A stretch of DNA of 64,000 bases from contig NC_088302.1 in the NCBI RefSeq assembly GCF_032854445.1, positions 3,342,023-3,406,022 on the forward strand, given 5' to 3'. The notes below the pieces were generated by a model. That model saw only the letters and a list, made by a program, of their open reading frames with translations. It did no database searches and was not told the origin of the DNA. A program made the translations under genes and the position numbers. This document shows positions 12,317 through 25,600 of this stretch, in pieces (position 1 is the first letter of the stretch; every line of letters begins with the position of its first letter). The stretch comes from Liolophura sinensis. Lineage: Eukaryota; Mollusca; Polyplacophora; Chitonida; Chitonidae.

Positions 12317-13336
12317 CCCAAATTTGTGCCAAAGACAGAGTTACACTTGATTCTTGATTTGCATATTTCTGTTCAACAAAGAAAGGTTGGATTGGTATAG
12401 GTAGGATAATATATTGGAAATTTGGAAGTTTTGGTGCCAACAGTAATATTTGATTTGCCTTTGTCAAGAAATGCAGTTTCCCTTTCAGATACATTTAGGT
12501 AAACATGTAGCCTCCAGACTCGCATTCATCAATTAAGGTCACCATATTTTAAGCATTTCTAAGGTAACATTTCTACATTGGTATGATTACTGGGTGCCTG
12601 GAGGATTTAGGGATTTTAGGTGTCCTCAGTGGTAGTGTTATTGTACTGTCTCCTGTAAAAAGGCCTTGACACAGATTTTATGAATTATTTATTGTCACTT
12701 TTTGATTATTTTCACGGTGATAAAAACCAGCCTGTTAATGTCTTGAGGGGAAAGAACGACCATTCATTGACCATTCATTTAGGTGTACTGTTATCTCCAG
12801 AGATGAGTGCTGTTGAATAAATACACAGGTCACTTTTCATGGGTTCAAAGGAATGCCCTTTGTTAGTGAGAAATTTGGATGCACAGAAGGCTATCAAATA
12901 ACAAAATGACGTGTACCACAGTCGGTTATTGGCTGCAAATTTAATGAGGCTTAAAAAGTCTGTCACATTTTGCTGAACATGAAAGCATTTTGGTGTTAGA
13001 GCATTTGGGAATATATACTAGGCAGGTTAGTGGTCAGTTGTTCTTCAGCGTGAAAAGGTGTGTAATGCTCAAGTAAAGTACATTGCCAGATCCAGTTGGG
13101 TTAGATTTGTGAGCCTCTGGTACACCACATACACTGTATATGTGTAGAATGTTTTATCACTATCAGCCTATATAGCTTGCTCAGCAATCATCACAGTAAT
13201 ATTTGAACCTATAACAAGAAGCCCATATTGAAGCAGAAACTAAACTTTTATATGAAATAAAATATTATATTACAATAAATAAAACTTTGCAAATGAAAAT
13301 TCAAGGTTTTTGTTAACTGTAGAACTTACATGAATC
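12317..13336. other. Non-coding stretch
   Basis: Unique AT-rich sequence with no recognisable exon or element. Confidence 0.4.
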
Positions 13337-14187
13337 CAATTAACTGCACATTTTGGACCTGGATAGTCACACAACTTGTACCTACATATTAACCTTACAG
13401 CTTGGAGCTGATCAACTACAAAACTTGGACCTAAATAACATATATATAGCTGGACCTCATTAACTATGCAGCTGAGAGCTGATCAATTAGCCTTGCTTTG
13501 ACCTAAACAGCAACATGGCTTGGGCATGATCAGCTACAGAGCCTGGGTCTATTTGACTACACAGCCTGGACCTAATTAACTACACAGCCTGGACCTGATT
13601 AACTACACAGCCTGGACCTGATTAACTACACAGCCTGGACCTGATTAACTACACAGCCTGGACCTAATTAACTACACAGCCTGGACCTAATTAACTACAC
13701 AGCCTGGACCTGATTGACTACACAGCCTTTACCTAATTAAATACACAGCTTGGACCTAATTAACTACACAGCCTGGACCTGATTAACTACACAGCCTTGA
13801 CCTAATTAAATACACAGCTTGGACCTAATTAACTACACAGCCTGGACCTAATTAACTACACAGCTTGGACCTAATTAACTACACACCTTGGACCTAATTA
13901 ACTACACAGCTAGGACCTGATTGCACAGCCTAGACCTAATTAACTGCATAGCTTGGACCTGATTACACAGCCTGGACCTAATTAACTACACAGCTTGGAC
14001 CTAATTAACTACAAGGCCTGATCCTAATTAACTACACAACTTGGACCTAATGAACTACACAGCTTGGGCCTAATGAACTGCACAGCTTGGACCTAATTAA
14101 CTACACAACTTGGACCTAATTAACTACACAGCCCGGACCTGATTTCAGAGCCTGGACCTAGTTAACTACACACCCTGGATTACACAG
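13337..14187. repeat. Minisatellite, 23-bp unit, degenerate edges
   Basis: The core unit is CCTGGACCTAATTAACT followed by ACACAG. It is most regular at about 13550-13900. The flanks (13337-13545 and after 14120) are decayed copies with spacing changes, suggesting growth from the centre. About 30 recognisable copies. Confidence 0.92.
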
Positions 14188-14828
14188 CCTGGGTATCAAT
14201 AGTCACAAAGCTTAAATCCAATCAATAGACATATATAACACTGCACAAACTTTTCCCTGATTAACTTCTCAACTTGGACCTGATTTAAACTGTTTGTCTT
14301 GGACTTCATCAACTTAACTTCTTGGACTGGATGAACTGCACACCAGTTAAAACATCTGAGGTGACTTGTTGACTGTGGCACATAAATCACACACAGTCAT
14401 CTCCCTTTGTTGTCACGAAAAAAAATTTAGGAAAAGAAATGTGAATGTGTTGTAATCTGCAGATTTCAGTTAAAGAAAGTTTAGAATCAGTATAAGTTTT
14501 TGACTTGGTTGGTCAGGTGACCAGAAACAACTTTTTACTTTCTACCTTTAATACTATGGATCAAAAATGTATTTTTGAGTAACAATAATACTGTTCTGGT
14601 ATTGTGTGTTATATCATAAATAACATCATAAATGACAATATTTCATGGCTCAGTGTTTCTGTAATTTTCCTTAGATTAGCCACTTTGGCAATCTTTTGTG
14701 CCAGGTGCTAATTAATTATCTTAAACATGTATGTACACAACCAGTTGTATGTTTGCACCATGTTGTGCTCGATGCTGTGTGCCATCTGTGTATAAATAAA
14801 GGAGAGAAGTTTAATTTTTGACTTGTTA

Positions 14829-14996
14829 CATGGGAAGATGTTTGTTCAAGCATATTCGGAGGGCATTATTCAGTGTAGATTGATAAAATTATACTTTTTG
14901 TGAATCACTGAAATTGGACAACCCAACCAATGTGGTTTTGTCTCCAAATTCAAATTAAAAATGTTCATAAATCACATTGAAAGTTGCTTTTTCATG
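14829..14996 (+). repeat. Unclassified dispersed repeat D1, copy 2
   Basis: Same block order as 6165-6330: TTCAAGCATATTCGGAGG, AAAATTATACTTTTTGTGAA, CTGAAATTGG, GTGGTTTTGTCTCC, ATTGAAAGTTGC. Confidence 0.7.
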
Positions 14997-15694
14997 GGTT
15001 GAATACCTTGAGGAATTAGGATAACATTGTAGGAAGATTGTAATGCTCTAGTTATCTTTAATCGCGAGCTTAATGTCAAGATTAATGGTGGCTCTAAGTT
15101 ATTAACATTGTAATATATGAGAGAAGACAAGGTGGTCTTAACTGAAGCTGGGTAGAACTTCATATGGCTTGGACAATCCATTTAATAAGCTCAACTCCCT
15201 GGGGGAAAGTTTTTCTCACAATGACAGATTGGGTGATATCTTCATGAGTCATTTGTTTTCATTTAACTGGAATGTTGAAAGTATTACAGTACATGAAAAA
15301 GCCTTTAGCACAAGAAGCTGTACATGGTCTGATGATTGTTTGGAAGGGTAGGATTAAAACTAATTTGCTTTGTCATCTAGATTAAAATGGTTTCACCTAT
15401 GACATGAATTCATTTCTTATTGTGTGTAAGATTCAAATACAAATAAAGGTTATATAGTTACACAAAAATCTCTCTAGTACAAGGATATAAGTACTGCATA
15501 TTTTGTTGTAGTCCGTTATTGGCTATTTATAACAGAATGCTACAGTTTGACAGTTATATTTCATATTACATGCTACTAAATGAAAATGGGATGTTGGCTT
15601 GAAAAAAATAAGTTTGGATGCCATCAGCTGTTTTACATCACACCTAAAGGGCTGAATATTCTAATAGGAGTATATAGGTCTCCATCACAAGGCC
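14997..15694. other. Non-coding stretch
   Basis: Unique sequence. Nothing recognised. Confidence 0.4.
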
Positions 15695-15940
15695 ATGTGA
15701 TGGAGTAACCTGTGACCTGTGATGGAGTGACCTGTGACCTGAGATGGAGTGACTTGAGATGGAGTGACCTGTGACCCGTGATGGAGTGACCTGTGATGGA
15801 GTGACCTGTGACCTGTGATGGAGTTACCTGTGATGGAGTGACCTGAGATGGAGTGACCTGTGATGAAGTGACCTGTGACCCGTGATGGAGTGACCTGTGA
15901 TGAAGTGACCTGTGACCCGTGATGGAGCGACCTGTGATGT
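15695..15940. repeat. Short minisatellite, 15-bp unit with 7-bp insertions
   Basis: Built from GTGATGGAGTGACCT and an extra GTGACCT (or GTGACCC). The 15- and 22-bp steps alternate irregularly. The 118-aa minus-strand ORF rich in Thr, Ser and His is a translation of this array and is not a gene. Confidence 0.9.
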
Positions 15941-17144
15941 GTTATGGATCCTTGTCTGTCAGCTGCTTTGATGGACACACTAGATGTGTCTTCAAACCTG
16001 GCCATGCACAGGGGAATAAGTAGATGTTTGAAGGTTTGCAAAGTGTAACACTCCTAAAAATGACTTATTTTCCATCATATCATGTGGTGTACATATCTGT
16101 ATGTTGCAATTGTAGAAGCCTGTCATTAACTTTGGACATTTCCTTCACCATGACTGTGTGTACAAATGAAACTAACACTCATATAGTATATTTTTGGAGT
16201 ATGTCGTTAAACATGAAGTAAGGATATACTACATTCAAGGTGTCATAACCGGCATTAAATATGTTTTTTTAGATTTTTTCAACCCAGTAAAAGTTTAGTA
16301 AAACTTCATCTAGTCACAGCTTCAGTGTGTCTCCATTATCAACAGCATGCAGTGTGCCTCTAACTGGATATCTTCAAAGGTATTTCCCATATAATGGTCT
16401 TAGCAGCCACCTATGGCAGGTTAAAGCTGTGGACTTCGCCCATGAAGGACCAAGTGCTTCAAATAGCTTTTTAGGAAGTTCGACCTACTGGAAGGATGTT
16501 TCTTCCCCTGCTTGAACTGTTCATCCAGTAGGCCTACTATACCATCACAGTTTAGGAGTAGCCTGCAGATGCACGGCCGGGGTATTCCTGGTTCAGGTTG
16601 CAGCCTCCAGAGGGGATGTGCTGGTGATTTTGACCCATATTAAATGTATACAAAATTACGATTGTTGTACAACTGGATTCAAGCTCAATTTTGACACAAA
16701 TGGAAATAAATCGAAGCAGCACTGAGGCTGATCTAGGCATTCAACTGTTGCTGAACATTATGCTTCAGTTTTGTAGCACTTGCATGGTGATTCAGGTGCT
16801 GATCTAGTTATCGTGGATGACAGGGAAAGCAACTCTGCTTAAACATGGCATTTCTATAATTTTACTGTATTTTATAAAAGAAAACAGAAAAAACATTCCT
16901 TATATGCAGGAAAGACAAAAGGCAAAAATTATATGAACCTGTCCCACAACACTGTGTGAAATGGCCCTTCGGCTACACATAAATAAATCATTGTAAACGA
17001 TCTCAAAATGATGTCTTATGCAGTAGTTCTGCGTTAGCATATGTCACTTCATGGAGTGAATGGGTAAAGGCTAGGTCACAGTTTAGGCTGCACAATCTGA
17101 GAGCAATGTGTTTGATTGGATGAAATTCTCAAGATGGCTGCCTC
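15941..17144. other. Non-coding stretch
   Basis: Unique sequence with no supported feature. Short ORFs on both strands show no domains. Confidence 0.4.
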
Positions 17145-17302
17145 GATTCACACCAGCCATTTGTTCAGTGTTGTCATTTTGCTCTACATGTTATGTGGTG
17201 AAATCTTATCAAAACAATAAAGTAGGATACTTTTTAGAAAGCTTGACTGTCTAGCTTTTCATTGAAATATGTCTTAGCCATGTGTTGTCTTGTCTTTTAA
17301 CA
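17145..17302 (+). repeat. Unclassified dispersed repeat D2, copy 1
   Basis: About 160 bp similar to 60471-60628 over its whole length. Shared blocks are GATTCACACCAGCCATTTGT, TTGTCATTTTG, TGATACTTTTT-like, TTGACT, CATTGAAATATGT and GTTGTCTTGTC. Both copies start abruptly at GATTCACACC. Confidence 0.75.
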
Positions 17303-18307
17303 GACACGTTTATTACAGAGGGACAGACAATGAGCAGACAAACTTGTCACTTACACGGTATCTGCTGGACTGGTCTTAGAACATTAATATGGATCTTCAT
17401 ATCCAGCAAACATGGCAGAAGAGCTCACATGCAAACAGAAGGAATTTGCTTAGCTCTGTTTCACTCCATTTCCGCTGTACATGCTGGTTGAATAGAAGTA
17501 GCTGGCATCTGCCTTGACTTACTCTAGATTTTAGAGTGGAGCACCTTTATTTTACCTTTTTTAAGTGAGAAGTAATCTATGGTGCTGCTGGAAACCGCAG
17601 AAAGTTGAGTGAAGCTTTTCTATCCTTCTTCAAGTACACATCCTTGAAACTGAATGGCTTTAGGCCTTGTCTACTTGGATATGTAAGTACGCCTTCATTG
17701 GAGAGACACGTAATATCTAACCTGCATCTCCCAGCAGAGCTGTATTAAACTGCACCAAGTAGAAACATATGAAAACAAGTCTTTTTTTAGTGAAAGTGTA
17801 CTTTGAAAGGAATGTTTACCACATGATTTTCTGTCTGACTTTAATTGAATGGGAGCTATTGATTAAATGAAATGCAGTGTTTTGGTTTTGGAAAGACGGT
17901 TTTACAGAAGGCTTCATGGGTGATGGAGTAGCTTAATTTATATGTCTGATCATGTCATCAAACATAAAAGTCATGGACTGACATACACTACGCTATGTGG
18001 TGATGTGGATACAGTTGGTTATACGTATGACAGTTTAATACAGGCATACTAGTATATAGCTAAACCAAACTGGCTGCTTGGAGTGAAGAACTTTGGGGAT
18101 TTTCATGTAGTTTGGCTTATATAAATATTGGTGAATGTGCTGGTTACAGGTACGCAGATTTAAGTGTAAGTGTATTGCACATTTTAAAAAGAGCCATAAT
18201 GCATATAAAGATTCATTACAGAGCCATTATTCACTAACTGCTTCTATTTGAAACCACTTCAAACCAATGAGACAGTCATTGTTGGTCAGAAACTTGCTGA
18301 CTTTCCC
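17303..18307. other. Non-coding stretch
   Basis: Unique sequence with no recognisable exon or element. Confidence 0.4.
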
Positions 18308-18456
18308 GTGCCAGTGTGCCAGTGTGCCAGTGTCAGTGTGCCAGTATGCCAGTGTGCCAGTATGCCAGTGTGCCAGTGTGCCAGTATGCCAGTATGCCAG
18401 TGTGCCAGTATGCCAGTGTGCCAGTGTGCCAGTGTCAGTATGCCAGAGTGCCAGTG
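18308..18456. repeat. Short-unit tandem repeat, 8 bp (GTGCCAGT / ATGCCAGT)
   Basis: About 18 copies of GCCAGTGT or GCCAGTAT with occasional GTCAGTGT. All three plus frames and one minus frame stay open through it. The Cys/Gln- and His/Trp/Thr-rich ORFs here are translations of the repeat. Confidence 0.95.
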
Positions 18457-18876
18457 TGCGGCGACTTCTCAGTAGTGGGCATTTTGGAGAAGAACACTGA
18501 ATGACCAGAAACCTGTCGGGTCTGTTGCATTTTGGATCCAACATCTTGCATATCAATTACTACGACTGTTCAGCGACCCCTTAAGTTCCTCGTCATGCCA
18601 GTTATCCATTTTGAAAATCCCAAAGTGCCATAATTACTTTGAAACTTAACACTCAGAAATCATCTCATGTGCATTCATTCTTTTAAAATATGCATACGGA
18701 GTTATTGTTATGATTGAAAACTCAATAAAATAAATAAAATAAAAAAACATTCAATATGGTTGAAACTTTGGGTAGGAAAAGTTTCTGCCTAACAGGGAAC
18801 TTGACCTGCCTGTAATGAGGTGCATATATCGTTAGCTGATTCTCACATAACAGGCAACTTTACATACCTATAGTGA

Positions 18877-19430
18877 GTTATCCTGGGTTACCCATAGTCA
18901 TGTCCCTAAGAAGTTACCCTGGGCCCCATATACTCATGTCACTAAGAAGTTACCCTGGGCCCCATACAGTCATGTCCCTAAGAAGTTACCCTGGGCCCCA
19001 TATAGTCATGTCTCTGAGAAGTTGCCCTCTGTCCAATTTAGGCATGTCTCTGAAAAGTTACCCTGGGCCCCATGTAGTCATGTCTCTTTGAAGTTACCCT
19101 GGGCCCCATGTAGTCATGTCTCTAAGAAGTTACCCTGGACCGCATGTAGTCATGTCTCTGAGAAGTTACCCTGGGCCCCATGTAGTCATGTCTCTAAGAA
19201 GTTAACCTGGGTCCCATGTAGTCATGCCTCTAAGAAGTTACCCTGGACTCCATGTAGTCATGTCTCTAAGAAGTTACCCTGGGCCCTATGTAGTCATGTC
19301 TCTGAGAAGTTACTTCAGGCTCCATGCAGTCATGTCTCTGAGAAGTTACTTTGGGTCTCATGTAGTCATGTCTCTGAGAAGTTACCTGGGCCCCATGTAG
19401 TCATGTTTCTAAGAAGTTACCCTGGGTCCC
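18877..19430. repeat. Minisatellite, 36-bp unit, about 15 copies
   Basis: The unit is GTTACCCTGGGCCCCATG, then TAGTCATGTCTCTAAGAA. Because 36 is divisible by 3, one frame gives a 156-codon ORF of a 12-residue repeat (KLPWAPCSHVSE). Differences between copies are not concentrated at third positions and no flanking exon signals are seen, so I treat it as non-coding. Confidence 0.93.
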
Positions 19431-19897
19431 AGCTTGAGAAACATTGTTTCTCAGATTATTTTAATGCAACTTTAATGAAAAATTATGGCTGAAAACAAAA
19501 TAAAAAAGAGAAAAGTGTGCATCACACCTTTAATGGCAGTTTTTAGTATGAATCCAAGGAACTTTGAAACGTTACACTTCTTCATGAATCAGGGGTGTAT
19601 CACAACATGTTTAAGGCATTTCACGTTTGACATTTTCTCCATTTTTCTACAGTGGGTCTTACATTACAAACACAATCACGAGGACAGAGGGTAATCTGTT
19701 GCTTGGACATTTGTTGATTAGTGTTGAAATCCATTCATCATGTTGATCCACAATCAGCTGTTAGCTTGCTGGAAGGAGCATGTAGTCATTGATTACATGA
19801 CCAGTTGGAGCCTCAAATTGGTTAGCAGAGTTACATAGAGGTTACCCATCAGAGCTGACTCCTGTCGTTACGGAACTCATTTGAAAACTAACATGAT

Positions 19898-19930
<33 letters not shown>

Positions 19931-20185
19931 ATTTCTGAACAAGACTCCTGGAAAACAATGTTATTCGTTTAAAGTTTAGTCCTGGTCTTTCTGTTTTTTT
20001 GATGATTAATGCAGTACATTTACAAAGTAAATCATTTACATGTGTTTGAGAATTGCTGTACTTGCAGAGGCCAGATTTTTTACAGTAATTGAGCTTGGTG
20101 CTTTGTATGTAATTCAGTGATGAAAGCTGATCAACTCCAAAACACCAGATGCATGCCTCATTTGAATGCTGATTGAATTCAGTAT
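19431..20185. other. Non-coding stretch with a poly-C/poly-A tract
   Basis: Unique, except for 21 C at 19900-19920 directly followed by 11 A at 19921-19931. The 146-aa minus-strand ORF spans the homopolymer (poly-Gly) and the 18-bp repeat and is not a gene. Confidence 0.5.
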
Positions 20186-20260
20186 CATTGCATGACCTAG
20201 AACATTTGCATGACCTAGAACATTTGCATGACCTAGAACATTTGCATAACCTAAAACATT
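20186..20260. repeat. Small tandem repeat, 18-bp unit, 4 copies
   Basis: Unit GCATGACCTAGAACATTT. The last copy is changed to GCATAACCTAAAACATTT. Confidence 0.9.
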
Positions 20261-20406
20261 TTTTGTGCCTTTCCAACATCATTGAGAAGTGTTGCCTGTT
20301 TTCTTTTCATGAATTTATCTTTATTTTGTACTTTGTACACTCACAAAATGTTTCTCAGTTCTTTGGTGGTTTGTGACAGTAGTTTTGGGAATTGGCCTTT
20401 ACCATT

Positions 20407-20530
20407 AATGACCTGGAACATCCATTTTGGTCGATGACTGGCATACAAATGTCAGCTTTGATACCTCTTTCCTGGTTCAAGCCCCATCCTGACCTGGCAT
20501 GGATTGGGAATTCCCCCCCTTTATTTCACT
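20407..20530 (+). mobile_element. Possible SINE head, V-SINE lineage 2 (fragment)
   Basis: Contains the B-box-like CCTGGTTCAAGCCCC followed by GGATTGGGAATTCCCC. The complete-looking copy at 56611 has the same arrangement (GGGTTCAAACCCGG, then GGGAATTTGTGGATTCCC). The rest of the element is missing or too diverged. Confidence 0.4.
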
Positions 20531-21580
20531 AGTTTGTTCAGAGAGCTATGGGACATGCTTGATTGTAACAAGTATTGTGCGCTGAAATGGCCAACTGTCT
20601 AATTGTAACAAAAGTTTTTTTACTTACCCTTATAATGTATTTCAGCTGATTGATATCCATCTCTGTGTATTTTGTATTCAGTGTGCTTTCTCTTTGTCAA
20701 CTGAGCAATTCTGCTCGAATATATGACAGGAAAGTTTTTAGTGGGTCAGTCAGATGTGAAAAACTACAGACTGCTTAATAGGTATACCATTGTTCATTGA
20801 AGAGTGGTAATTTTAATCATGCTGCCTTTTTTCTAAATGTTTCACAGAGGCTGATATTTGGTGTTGAAGTTCACCCAAGGCTGCTATTTGTTTGCCTTTA
20901 GGTCTATCTTTGCAATTGGCATAAAGCTTGTTTGTTGTTCATGTCAGTTGGTAATCTGTCTGTTAAAGACCATCAGGTTTTCATTAAAAATGTATCAGAA
21001 ACAAACTGCAGTTTGTGCTGATTCTGTTTCACGCACACATATTTGCTTTCACTCACAGTGTTTGATATCATGCTATTTGCTTTCTTGGAAAAATCAATTA
21101 CAGCTTTTTAATCAAGTTTTCTTCAGTTTGTTGGATGACTACATGCATGTAATAGAGATAAATTAGCCCGTGCCGTGGGCGTTTCCAGTTTTGTCATCCA
21201 CAGTGATATAGCCAGATGAGTGCATGAATATAAATAATGATGGTAATTGTGGTTTTCGGCAAAAATAAGAACGCAGTACGTGTAGAAACATCTTTGAAGC
21301 CACTCATTGTCTTTCTACACCATATTTTCAACAATACTAGATATTTTCTTTTCTGCAAAAGTTTGGAAATCTTATATATATGACGGAAATGCAACTGTAT
21401 AGGGTCTATGTCTTAATGACGTATTCTTGAAAGATATCGTGCCTGGCTGATGTGATGTATACATGTATATATGTGTAAACAGTTGAATTTTCCAGAAATG
21501 TAAGATTTGAAAACTTCAGTTTAAGAAAATGTTGAAAATGGGTGGAGAAAAATGAATTACCATCCCAGCATGAGGTTACA
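20531..21580. other. Non-coding stretch
   Basis: Unique AT-rich sequence. The 102-aa ORF at 20858 (+) shows no domain. Confidence 0.4.
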
Positions 21581-21762
21581 TTAATTTATTTATTTCTTTG
21601 GTCTCATACATCGTACTCAAGAATATTTTACTTTAATATATGACAACAGCCAGCATTAAGGTGGAAAGAAACCGAGCAGAGCCCAGGAGAAACCTGTGAC
21701 CATCCATAGGTTGCTGACAGACCTCCCACTTACAGCCGAAGAGAAGCCAGCATGAACCTGAG
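21581..21762 (-). mobile_element. V-SINE family 1, 5'-truncated copy next to a minisatellite
   Basis: The minus-strand reading keeps the end of the tRNA-related unit (CATGCTGGCTTCTC), GGTCACAGGTTTCTCCTGGG (V-domain), and CTTGAGTACGATG near the 3' end with an AAATAAATTAA tail. The head is missing. Only 14 nt separate it from the 76-bp array. Confidence 0.82.
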
Positions 21763-21776
21763 ATTATAGTTCACAT

Positions 21777-22682
21777 TTGTAACAACATAGTATTACACAT
21801 AGTGTAATGTAACCAATAGCGTATTACGTAATAGAACAAGTATATGTGTACTAAACGCAGTACTTAGTGTAATATAATCAATAGCCTATTAGGGAATAGA
21901 ACATGTATATGTGTACTAGACAGATTAACAACACAGTACTTAGTGTAATATAACCAATAGCATATTAGGTAATAGAACAAGTATGTGTGTACTAGACAGA
22001 TTAACAATGCAGTACTTAGTGTAATATAATCAATAGCATATTAGGTAATAGAACATGTATATGTGTACTAGACAGATTAACAATGCAGTACTTAGTGTAA
22101 TATGACCAATAGCATACTAGGTAATAGAAGTATGTGTGTACTAGACAGATTAACAATGCAGTACTTAGGGTAATATAACCAATAGCATATTAGGGAATAG
22201 AACAAGTATGTGTGTACTAGACAGATTAACAATGCAGTACTTAGGGTAATATAACCAATAGCATATTAGGGAATAGAACAAGTATGTGTGTACTAGACAG
22301 ATTAACAACGCAGTACTCAGTGTAATATAACCAATAGCATACTAGGTAATAGAACAAGTATGTGTGTACTAGACAGATTAACAACGCAGTACTTAGTGTA
22401 ATATAATCAATAGCATATTAGGGAATAGAACAAGTATGTGTGTACTAGACAGATTAACAACGCAGTACTTAGTGTAATATAACCAATAGCATACTAGGTA
22501 ATAGAACAAGAATATGTATACTAGACAGATTAACAACGCAGTACTTAGTGTAATATAACCAATAGCATATTAGGTAATAGAACAAGTATGTGTGTACTAG
22601 ACAGATTAACAACGCAGTACTTAGTGTAATATAACCAATAGCATATTAGGGAATAGAACAAGAATATGTGTACTAGACAGAT
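21777..22682. repeat. Minisatellite, 76-bp unit, about 12 copies
   Basis: Unit: GTGTACTAGACAGATTAACA, then ACGCAGTACTTAGTGTAATA, TAACCAATAGCATATTAGG and TAATAGAACAAGTATGT. The first two copies are shorter and more diverged (they lack the GACAGATTAACA block), and the rest are nearly uniform. Confidence 0.95.
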
Positions 22683-25600
22683 TGCGCTTTGCTTTGCAAT
22701 AACTCTGATGTGTCATGTCTGATGTTATCAGCAAAGTGTTACAATGTTCCAGTATATTGTAACTGTGGCTGTTATCACATTTGGATTGGCCTGTGTAAGG
22801 TACGGACTTTATGGTGATTACCAACATTTTGACAATCCTGACAAACTCTTTGAATGAAAATCTTTCCTGTGTTTCATAAATAACAGGTACGGTGATGTCT
22901 TTCTGCTGTCACCAACACGTTTGTCCGGATCAAATGTTTACATTTTCATCGACTTAATAATTAACGTGGATGGAGGCTTTTTTCTTTCACTGATTGAGCG
23001 TATTGAGTAGTTAATGGAATGTTAATGGTGTTTAATTGTTGTTTAATTGTTGTAAGTAGAAATAGCCGACGAGACGACACTTTATAAATCAAGGATGGGT
23101 TACGTCTGTTCTCTGCTCAACTTTGATCATGCATTTGGGTGCAGACAAAGCTTTCGAGGACAAATCATCCAGACAGTTTAGTGACTTCCCATTTCTGGTT
23201 AATTGGTGTATAACAGGTAATATATATGCTGTACCTGTATCAGCACCAGTGTCTCCTCACCTCAATATTGGCTTGATTTCACAGTAATGGACCCACTTTT
23301 GTGTGTGCATTGTTGTGCTACTTTGCTACTTTGATGTTCTTCTTTCCAAACTTTATTCTGTTTTTCTTCGTCTGTTTCTGTGTGTGTGTGTGTGTGTATT
23401 ATATACATTCAGCAAAAAAAGCTCAGACACTTTCTTGAAAATGTGTAATAATGTTGAAAATGATGTACACACAAGGCCCCAGCCAAGCTGGAGACAATCT
23501 TAGTTTTACTCAGTTTTACTGTTAACCCTTAGAACCTGCATGAAAAGCTAGTGGAGTGGTCATTACAGTATATACATTGCTGTTATGGTCAGCATGGTTT
23601 TGCTCCTTGTCATTTCCTTGAGGCCAATAGCTATACATAGAGCAGCCAGAAGAATACACTTAATTTTGCCTGTACGTTGGCAGGTAGACAGGCAAACTGC
23701 CTTGATCCTGGGTGTGATCTGATTTGGAGATAAATTCTCAGAAAACATATACCTGAAGATAGAAAGGATTTCTTCAGTATAATGACCCAGTTTTGTCGAC
23801 TATATCGACTCCATACACAGTCAAACAAATGTAAGGATAAAGACATATTCTTTGATATGAAAGCAAAACGAGAGCAGAATCCAAAGATGGTGATTTGATT
23901 GGGTGAGATTTGCAGCTGGTTCTCAGATGTGACCTTCGTCTCTCTCTAAGGCTGGACGCTGAGAGCTGAGGTAAATACTGATAAGGGTGGGCTATTGATT
24001 ATTGATTACTATTGATTGAAGTGCATTCTAAACTAGCAGACGGATCCGTTCAAATATACTCTACCGATTCTTTATTTGCTCAGCGCGGCAGTTATCCGTG
24101 TAACTTGCCGTGGAATATCTCTGACCAATCAAAGACATTACAACTAGAGGGACACTGTCATCGACCCTCCACTGTTGATCCGTCACAGGCAAAATACCGA
24201 CATTTAATAAGTTTCATAGGGATTTTGTCTGCAAAAGCATCAGTATTCTCCTCTCTGTCTTCGCAATAGAGAAACCAATGAAGTGAGAAGCCAGAAATGT
24301 TTACGTTGTATTCAGGACATGTTATTGGACAGTCGTGACAGGTGAATGGCGTTAGCCTCTGCTCAGGATACACTTTTGTCAGCTTATCCACTGGCGGAAA
24401 TGGTTTCAACCTTTATCTATACTGCCCATAAGACTGTTAGGAGACAGATATAGAACATTGACGATGTACAGGTTACAAGCTCTTTCACTGTTGCTATAAA
24501 ACCATGTGTTGCCATATCTTAAAAAATATTTTATATTCATTGTAATTAAAATATGATTATATAGCTGTGATAATGATGCAGATAAAGGTGAGAATTTACA
24601 TATTCTGTGGTGTTAGATACATGCTAATGTAGTACGTGTATGTAGCATGTAAGCCATATCCAAGGCTCCCATACCTGTCACTGCCACTACAGGTACAGTG
24701 ATGCCTCATGCGGATAGCTTACAATCAATTCTGAGGTGTATCTCTGCTTTTCCTTGGGCTCGTAAGGTGAATGCATGGCTCAGTTTTAAAGAGATCAGAA
24801 ATAATCTTCAGTTCCTCAACTTCAGTTTAGTCGGAACTGTGATGTTGACTTTCAACAACTTGAAAAGAACATTGTAAATCATTTCATTAGACTAGATGTA
24901 ATGTGTATGCATGAACATGTAGGCCAGATTTACATGACTCCATCTGAGTGTAATTCTGTGATTCGGTCGTTAATATAGCTTAGGCATTACTTGTAGTGAA
25001 CTCATTTGGATGTAGTAATTGTCTGTGCTGTAATGATGTTAGCCTGTGGATACATCAGCATGAGGGTGACCCTGTGTACGTGAAGTTCCTTACATTCCCG
25101 CAGTGAAAGTTAAAGTTACCTTTAATATACCAGTGAAACAAGCTCAGTCTTCTTGTCACAACTGCCTGTTATTTTCGTTCGAGGTGCTGTGTGTAATTTT
25201 GTCGGCATATTTCTGTTGAGAATTAGCGTGTGAATAAGCCACAAGTGCTTCATGTCAGGTCACCAGCACATAAAAGTTGATCAGCAGGGCAATAATTTGG
25301 CTGTTCATCATATTTAACTTCCTCTAGGTTTTGTCTTTGGGTTTTTCTTCAACCATCGGTTTACTGACAGGCTTGCTAAAGTTCCTGTTTGCTTCAGGAA
25401 CTCCTGCTTTGATGCGTGTGAAAGGCTGCCCACTGAGATAATAATCAAACCCTCTCGCTCAGAAACAAGCTTCACTGAATCTTCCCTTTGATTTTTTGTG
25501 TGGCTTTATACGTAGCAGTCCCTTGAGAGTCAGTTAGCCAGGTGATCATGTTCACGGAAATCAAACGTGAATGACTGAAAGTAATAGTTCCTGTGTGTTT

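Noticed and set aside
19022-19492. 156-codon ORF with a 12-residue repeat
   Set aside because: Translation of a 36-bp minisatellite. No splice context or third-position bias.
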